A DNA stretch of 64,000 nucleotides, taken from Streptomyces sp. H39-S7. Lineage in GTDB: Bacteria > Actinomycetota > Actinomycetes > Streptomycetales > Streptomycetaceae. Position 1 is the stretch's first letter; each line of letters starts with the position of its first letter. Position numbers and translations under genes: made by a program. Under the pieces are notes generated by a model. The model was given only the letters and a program-made list of their open reading frames with translations. It made no database searches and was not told the origin of the DNA. Positions 59,072-64,000 of the stretch are shown here, one piece after another. The stretch covers positions 2,222 through 66,221 of the forward strand of contig NZ_JAPVLU010000033.1 in assembly GCF_027158205.1 (NCBI RefSeq), read 5' to 3'.

Positions 59072-60853
59072 TCAGCCGGGAATGGGAGTGTTGTAGAGGT
59101 CGTAGCTGCGCTGGGCGCTGAAACGGACCTGGACCTCGTGCCGGAGCCGCGTCTCGCACTCCCCCGGCAGGTCGGGGACCTTCGCGCCCAGCCGCCGCGC
59201 GATGCGGTGCAAGGCCGCCGCCGCCCAGGCCGGGTCGGCGAGGAACGGGTCGGAGCCATCCTGGTTGTGGCGCCACACCCCCAGCACCGCGGACGCCGCG
59301 AGCAGCAGCGCGTACCGGTCCATCAGGGCGAACGAGGCCGGCCCGACCGGGGTGGTGCGGTCCGCGGGCTCCAGGGCCAGGACCCGGTCGCGCAGATCGC
59401 GGAACTCCTCCACCAGTTGTCCGGCCAGCCCGCGCAGCGCCCGCTCCACCGGAGTACGGCCCGGTATCGCGGCGGCGACCGACAGCAGCGAGGCGCTGAG
59501 GCTGTCGCGGCCGCAGGCCAGGCTCAGCGACTCGGTGCGCAGCGGCGGCAGTTCGGCGCGTGGCCGGAAGAGCTCGGCGGCCGCATCGTCCTCGGTGAAC
59601 CAGGACTGCCGGGCCAGCCGGTGCAGTTGCGGGATGACGGTGGCCTGGCAGGCGACCGAGCCCGCGTGCCCGAGGCTGAGCACCGGCACGTCCCTGACGT
59701 GCTTCTGGAAGATGCCCAGCGTGCCCTCGCGGGTGTAGAACCCGGCGCCGAGCACGATCGACAGGTCGTACATCGTCTCGGTGAGGATCCGTGGCAGCAG
59801 GTACTTCAGCGCCGCCGAGTACACGCTGGTCTGCGTCGGCAGCAGGTGGATCGCGCGCATCGCGACGAGCGCCAGGCTGTCGTACAGCAGCAGGTTGACG
59901 AAGGCGCCGGTCGCGGCGGCGTCGGTGCGCTGCGCGTCGGTCCGGGCGCCGCCCCAGCCGCCGCCGCGGTGTTCGTGGTCGAAGCGGACCGCCGTGCGCA
60001 GGCTGGTGTCCACGGCGGCGAGCGCGGTCGCGGCGATGACGGTGCGGCTGATCTGGAAGGAGCGCAGCGCGGTCTCGATGCCGCTGCCGACCGGGCCGAG
60101 CAGCGCGGACCCCGGTACCGGGCAGTCGTCGAACTCCACCCCGGCGAAGGCGTTGCCGCGCAGTCCCACCGGCATCCGGTGCGGCACGATCCTGGAGCGG
60201 TCCGCGGGCAGTTCGGCGGGGTCGAGGAGCAGCACCGAATGGCTGCGGCTGCCGGGGGCGGGGTCGGTGCGGCAGAACAGCACCAGGGCCTCCGAGCGGG
60301 CCAGGTTGTTGATCACCGGTTTGCCGCCGCTGAGCAGGAACCCGCCGCCGGCCGCCGGCCGCGCCGCGACCTGGCTGCGGACCAGCGTGTTGCTGTGCGC
60401 CGTCTCGTGCTGCGCGATGGCCGCCTTCGCGCCGCGCAGCATCGCGCCGGCGAGCCATTCCTGCTGCTCGTCGCTGCCCGCCATCCAGACGTCGGAGGCG
60501 GCCATGTACGACATCATCCCGTAGCTCATGCCGAGCCCGACGTCCCGCCGGAAGACCGGGCGCATGACGCGGACGAGGGTGTCGATGGAGTCCAGCCGGC
60601 CGCCGAGCCTGCTGGGGACGAACTCGCGGTTCATCCCGAAGTCGTCGAGCAGTCCCTCGCCCCGGCCGAACGGCACCGCGGCCCGGTCGGCGTTGAGCAC
60701 CGCGTGATAGCCGCAGGGGTTGCCGGGGTCGGTGGGGTCGCCGAGCAGCGCCTCCAGTTCGGCGACGCGCGCCTGCACCGCAGCCTCACGCTGCTGCGGT
60801 GCAGGCGCCTCGACGACGGAGGCGGGGCTTCCGGTCGCGGGCCTGGTCACCAC
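59072..60853 (-). CDS. Acyl-CoA dehydrogenase-family flavoprotein
   Basis: 593 residues, longer than the 380-400 of common acyl-CoA dehydrogenases. Conserved parts are GAKAAIAQHETAHSN near 145, FLLSGGKPVINN near 170, a FAGVEFDDCPVP segment near 220, and a C-terminal extension of about 180 residues (ESLSLACGRDSL onward). It could introduce an alpha,beta double bond into the ACP-bound chain. Two GTG codons in a row (60853, 60850) can start it; the second gives a GTGA overlap with the FAAL stop. Confidence 0.88.
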   Translation of the reverse strand: MVTRPATGSPASVVEAPAPQQREAAVQARVAELEALLGDPTDPGNPCGYHAVLNADRAAVPFGRGEGLLDDFGMNREFVPSRLGGRLDSIDTLVRVMRPVFRRDVGLGMSYGMMSYMAASDVWMAGSDEQQEWLAGAMLRGAKAAIAQHETAHSNTLVRSQVAARPAAGGGFLLSGGKPVINNLARSEALVLFCRTDPAPGSRSHSVLLLDPAELPADRSRIVPHRMPVGLRGNAFAGVEFDDCPVPGSALLGPVGSGIETALRSFQISRTVIAATALAAVDTSLRTAVRFDHEHRGGGWGGARTDAQRTDAAATGAFVNLLLYDSLALVAMRAIHLLPTQTSVYSAALKYLLPRILTETMYDLSIVLGAGFYTREGTLGIFQKHVRDVPVLSLGHAGSVACQATVIPQLHRLARQSWFTEDDAAAELFRPRAELPPLRTESLSLACGRDSLSASLLSVAAAIPGRTPVERALRGLAGQLVEEFRDLRDRVLALEPADRTTPVGPASFALMDRYALLLAASAVLGVWRHNQDGSDPFLADPAWAAAALHRIARRLGAKVPDLPGECETRLRHEVQVRFSAQRSYDLYNTPIPG

Positions 60854-62667
60854 GGCCTGCCTCTCCCGCCGGCCGGTTCCGGTTGCAGCAGGTCCTCGCC
60901 GAGCAGGGTGTCGCGGGCGCGCACCACGGCGTGCACGGCCGGGTCCAGCGCCTCGTACTCGCCGCGCAGCTCACCGTCGAGGAAGAGCTGCCGCATCAGG
61001 GTGCGCTGCACCTTGCCGCTGGTGGTCCTGCGGATCGTGCCCGGCCGGACCAGCAGGACGTTGCCCGCCGGGATGTTGAAGTCCTGGCCGATCATCGCCT
61101 GCACCTGCTGGGCCAGCAGCCGCAGGTCGGCGGCGCTCGTGCCCTCGCCCTTGACCTCCTGCACCACCACCAGCTGCTCGCGCCCGGCCTCGACGCTGAA
61201 GGCCGCTCCGGCACCGTGGCCGAGCTCCGGGCTGGTGGCGCGGACCGCGAACTCGACGTCCTGCGGGTACACGTTCCGCCCGTTGATGATGATCACTTCC
61301 TTGAGGCGGCCGGTGACGAAGAGTTCGCCGTCCTCCAGCACGCCCAGGTCCCCGGTGCGCAGGAACCCGGTCTCGCCGTCGTTCAGGGTGCCGTGGAAGG
61401 TCGCGTCGGACTCCTCGGGCCGCTGCCAGTAGCCCTGGGCGACGCTGTCGCCGCGCAGCCAGATCTCGCCGACCGCGCCGTCCGGCAGCTCCCGGTAGCC
61501 GGCCGGGTCCACGATCCGCACGTCGAAGTCGGTGACCCGTCCGCTGCTGACCAGGGTCCGCCGCGGGCTGCCGGGTTCGGCCGCAGCCAGCTGGTCGCGT
61601 TCCAGGGCCTTGGTGTCCGCCTGCTTCTCGGTGAACGGGGCGTCGGGGACGCCGCCGCACACGATGAGGGTGGCCTCGGCCAGCCCGTAGCAGGGGTACA
61701 GCGCCCGGGGCCGCAGTCCGGCCGGGGCGAAGCGCTCGGCGAACGCCTTGAGGGTGTCGGCGCGGACCGGCTCGGCGCCGTTGAGCGCGAGCCGCCAGCG
61801 GGACAGGTCGAGCGCCTCGATCTGCTCGTCGGTGACGCGGCGCAGGCACAGCTCGAAGCAGAAGTTGGGGCCGCCGCCCGCGGTGACGCCGTACGCGTCG
61901 ATCGCCTGCAGCCAGCGCACCGGCCGCTTGATGAAGGAGGTGGGCGACATCTGCACCGAGGAGCTGCCGAGCCAGAGCGGGTGCAGCAGGTGGGCGATGA
62001 AGCCCATGTCGTGGAAGTGCGGCAGCCAGCCGCCGAACCGGTCCTCCCGGGTGGTGCCCAGGGACCGGCCGATGGCCGCCTCGTTGGCCAGCAGGTTGCG
62101 GTGCGAGACCATGACGCCGCGCGGGTCGGAGACCGAGCCCGAGGTGTACTGCAGGAAGGCCAGGTCGTCGGGGCGGGCCGCGACGGGCTGCCAGGCGGCC
62201 GGGTCGCCGAAGCCGGTGTTGTCCGTGGCCAGGCAGACCACGTCCTCGCGGCGGGCCCGGGAGAGCCACAGCGCGATGTCCGGGGCGTTGGCCCGGTCGG
62301 TCAGCACCAGCCGCGCCCCCGAGTCCCGGATCACCGCCGACGTACGGCTCAGCCGCTTCTCCTGGCCCGCGTCCCCGGGCAGCGGCGCCGGCACCGCCAC
62401 CGCTCCGGCGTACAGGCAGCCCACGAACGCCTTCAGGAACTCGGCGGTCGTCGGGTACAGGAGCAGCACCGGCTGCCCCTCCACCCCGTGCAGTTGCAGG
62501 ACGGAGGCGATCCGCCGCGCCTCCCGGTCCAGCTCCGCGTAGGTCAGGTGCTCGGCCGCCATGGCCGGTCCCGCGTCCCGCAGGAAGACATGGGCGTCCG
62601 CGTCGGCGAGCTCCGCGGCCCGTTCCAGGACAAGCTCGGTGAAAGTGGCGAAGCCTGACAATGACAT
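60847..62667 (-). CDS. Fatty acyl-AMP ligase (FAAL)
   Basis: 606 residues. The P-loop LQYTSGSVSDPRGVMVSH near 170, the WLPHFHDMGF segment near 210, YGLAEATLIVCGG near 315, RTGDLG near 435 and the C-terminal Lys in TTSGKVQRT near 550 are those of FAAL enzymes, which activate free fatty acids as AMP esters and load them on an ACP without CoA. The region after YGLAEAT (about 330-365) carries the FAAL-type insertion. The ATG at 62667 sits in the second of two 11-bp tandem copies at the start region. First gene of the tetronate-type operon. Confidence 0.93.
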   Translation of the reverse strand: MSLSGFATFTELVLERAAELADADAHVFLRDAGPAMAAEHLTYAELDREARRIASVLQLHGVEGQPVLLLYPTTAEFLKAFVGCLYAGAVAVPAPLPGDAGQEKRLSRTSAVIRDSGARLVLTDRANAPDIALWLSRARREDVVCLATDNTGFGDPAAWQPVAARPDDLAFLQYTSGSVSDPRGVMVSHRNLLANEAAIGRSLGTTREDRFGGWLPHFHDMGFIAHLLHPLWLGSSSVQMSPTSFIKRPVRWLQAIDAYGVTAGGGPNFCFELCLRRVTDEQIEALDLSRWRLALNGAEPVRADTLKAFAERFAPAGLRPRALYPCYGLAEATLIVCGGVPDAPFTEKQADTKALERDQLAAAEPGSPRRTLVSSGRVTDFDVRIVDPAGYRELPDGAVGEIWLRGDSVAQGYWQRPEESDATFHGTLNDGETGFLRTGDLGVLEDGELFVTGRLKEVIIINGRNVYPQDVEFAVRATSPELGHGAGAAFSVEAGREQLVVVQEVKGEGTSAADLRLLAQQVQAMIGQDFNIPAGNVLLVRPGTIRRTTSGKVQRTLMRQLFLDGELRGEYEALDPAVHAVVRARDTLLGEDLLQPEPAGGRGRPW

Positions 62668-62684
62668 CCCCTCGACATCCCCTC
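62663..62684 (-). repeat. 11-bp tandem duplication of Shine-Dalgarno and ATG before FAAL
   Basis: Positions 62663-62673 and 62674-62684 are identical (GAGGGGATGTC on the mRNA). Each copy has a GAGGGG followed directly by ATG. Only the ATG of the downstream copy (62667) is in frame with FAAL; the first (62678) opens a different frame. Both ATGs are eleven bases apart, so ribosomes may compete for them. Confidence 0.8.
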
Positions 62685-63052
62685 GCGGCGCAGCCGCCGG
62701 TCCGCTGACAGACCGGCGTGGAACGGGTCCCGCACATGTCCTCGGATCGTCGGCCGCCCGGCTAAAGCAGCGGTTGCGCGAACTGGTTGACATGACCGGC
62801 CGGCGGCCCAGAGGATGGAATTCCGGTGGGTGACATGGATCACCGGCCGTGCGGAGCGAGCCCCGGCAGCCCCGGGTGGGGCCCGTGCACAGCCCGGCCC
62901 ACCGGACAGCGTTCGATCACCCTCACCCGTGGAACCCGGCCGCGACGGCCCGGCGACGGCGTTCGACCGCGACGACCGGCCATCTCACGGCTACGGGCCA
63001 CTGGCATATGGCACAACCGTTGCTAAAGTCGCCTCTGGGCGAGGGGGTAGCT
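62668..63052. other. Divergent intergenic region between FAAL and regulator
   Basis: 385 bases with no gene I can support. For the plus-strand regulator TTGCTAAAGT near 63020 may include a -10 (TAAAGT). A TTGACA at 62787-62792 has no suitable -10 downstream. There is no repeat-box promoter of the P1-P5 kind here. Confidence 0.4.
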
Positions 63053-64000
63053 ATGGCTGTGACTGTTCGAGGCGGGGCGGCGGAATCCGACGATGTCGGG
63101 CTTGCCCTGTACCAGGCATTGCGTGATCAGGGGTCGTGCCCACCGGCTACGGCCGCGGCACGTCTGGGTCTCTCCGCCACCGAGGCGGCGACCGGCTGGG
63201 CGGAGCTCCGGGAGCTGGGGCTGATCCGTGCCGGACGCAGCCCGGAGGAGGTCGACCCCGTGGATCCGGACACCGCGCTGATCAGCCTGCTGGACCGGCA
63301 GCGGGCCGCACTGCAGGCGCAGCGCGAGGAGCTGACGGCGATCGTCAGAGCGTCGGAGTCCTTGATGGAGCGCTACCGGCCCGCGGTCCAGCGGGACGCG
63401 GCCAAGGTCGAGGTCGAGATCATCACCGGCGACGGCCGCAAGCGGCAGATGGTCGGTGACTACTACGCGACCCTCACCACCCGTTCGCGGTCCATGCATC
63501 CGGGGCCGCTGCCGCCGGCCGAGGTGCTGGCGGAGTCCCTGCAGGGCGACGCCGACATGGTCAAACGCGGTATCCGGGTGCAGGCGATCTACACCCAGGG
63601 CATCAACTCGGCGCCGCGGCAGCGCAAGTACCTCTCCGAGCTCGCCTCGGCGGGTGTGGAGGTCCGGCTGGCGCCCCAGGTCCCGCTGGACCTGAGCATC
63701 GGCGACCTGCACACCGCGATCCTCGCGGCCAACCCCGACAACCCGTCGGAGGCCGCTCTCCTGGTCCGCGGTACGGCGCTGGTCCGTACCTACAGCGCCC
63801 TCTACGAGGACTGCTGGTTGCGCTCGGTGCCGTACTCGACCAAAGTGGCTGACCGGTTCGACTCCGCGAGTGAGCTGACCGAGCAGCACCGCACTGCCAT
63901 GCGCCTCCTGGCCAATGGGCTCACCGACGAGCGGATCGCCAGGAAACTGGGGATCTCACTGCGTACGGTGAGCCGCCTGGTCTCCGAGGTCATGAGATAC
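63053..64000 (+). CDS. TrmB-like/LuxR-type HTH regulator (paralogue 2), cut by window end
   Basis: 316 residues visible, no stop before 64000. An N-terminal winged helix (PPATAAARLGLSATEAATGWAELRELGLI near 25-55), a PLD-like middle (GIRVQAIYTQGINS near 180) and a C-terminal LuxR helix (ANGLTDERIARKLGISLRTVSRLVSEVM near 285-315) are laid out like the protein at 50402-51433. ATG at 63053 with GAGGGGGT upstream. It is divergent from FAAL and likely regulates that operon. Its paralogue at the other end of the operon suggests duplication. Confidence 0.9.
   Translation, partial: MAVTVRGGAAESDDVGLALYQALRDQGSCPPATAAARLGLSATEAATGWAELRELGLIRAGRSPEEVDPVDPDTALISLLDRQRAALQAQREELTAIVRASESLMERYRPAVQRDAAKVEVEIITGDGRKRQMVGDYYATLTTRSRSMHPGPLPPAEVLAESLQGDADMVKRGIRVQAIYTQGINSAPRQRKYLSELASAGVEVRLAPQVPLDLSIGDLHTAILAANPDNPSEAALLVRGTALVRTYSALYEDCWLRSVPYSTKVADRFDSASELTEQHRTAMRLLANGLTDERIARKLGISLRTVSRLVSEVMRY

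Noticed and set aside
62787-62792. TTGACA consensus -35 element
   Set aside because: No acceptable -10 at 16-19 bases downstream on the plus strand.

Overview
The window is about 64 kb of very GC-rich DNA with strongly GC3-biased codons, multimodular type I polyketide synthases (PKSs), SARP and LAL (LuxR) regulators and an AfsA homologue. This points to Streptomyces or a close relative. No transposase, rRNA or CRISPR array was seen. Nearly everything belongs to specialised metabolism, and three units lie side by side.

Unit A (1 to about 39.6 kb) is a modular PKS locus on the minus strand. The order of transcription is amidase, type II thioesterase, a thioesterase-like hydrolase with a Cys nucleophile, an adenylation-PCP didomain, an O-methyltransferase, a free ACP, PKS-A (two modules), PKS-B (one module), PKS-C (one module), a second Cys hydrolase and an ABC exporter ATPase cut by the window edge. 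Docking domains fit the order A, B, C. The domains predict a saturated, then an alpha-methyl-unsaturated, then an unsaturated unit, ending in a beta-keto thioester. A HypE-like protein, a GPH/MFS transporter, a LAL regulator, an AfsA-like hotdog protein, an AfsR/SARP regulator and a LuxR-type ATPase follow on the right. The largest PKS gene is interrupted by an in-frame TAG inside the second acyltransferase. Four promoters in this unit, plus one at 48.9 kb, share an unusual layout: (T/C)AGGGG boxes followed 23-24 nt later by a TAGCRT-like -10 element.

Unit B (39.6-44.9 kb) looks like an undescribed peptide system. A small gene with a strong Shine-Dalgarno encodes an 82-residue peptide with 35 Asn in its first 56 residues and a helical, acidic C-terminal tail. 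A perfect 14-bp hairpin and a tandem 8-bp repeat follow it. Then come a tetrapyrrole-methylase-fold protein resembling borosin N-methyltransferases and an HExxH metallopeptidase. An AMP-ligase homologue without a recognisable P-loop and a polyprenyl-synthase homologue without intact Asp-rich motifs lie on the other side. An MbtH-like gene and a large LAL regulator close this section.

Unit C (48-63 kb) carries a PptH-like metallophosphoesterase divergent from a PPTase, a tiny gene for a secreted peptide divergent from a TrmB/LuxR-like regulator, and a minus-strand operon: FAAL, acyl-CoA dehydrogenase, ACP, KS-AT-ACP PKS, KAS III, FkbH-type glyceryltransferase, ACP and a second PPTase. KAS III, FkbH and ACP form the known tetronate cassette, so a 3-acyl tetronate is the likely product. 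A second regulator of the same family as the first begins at the right edge.
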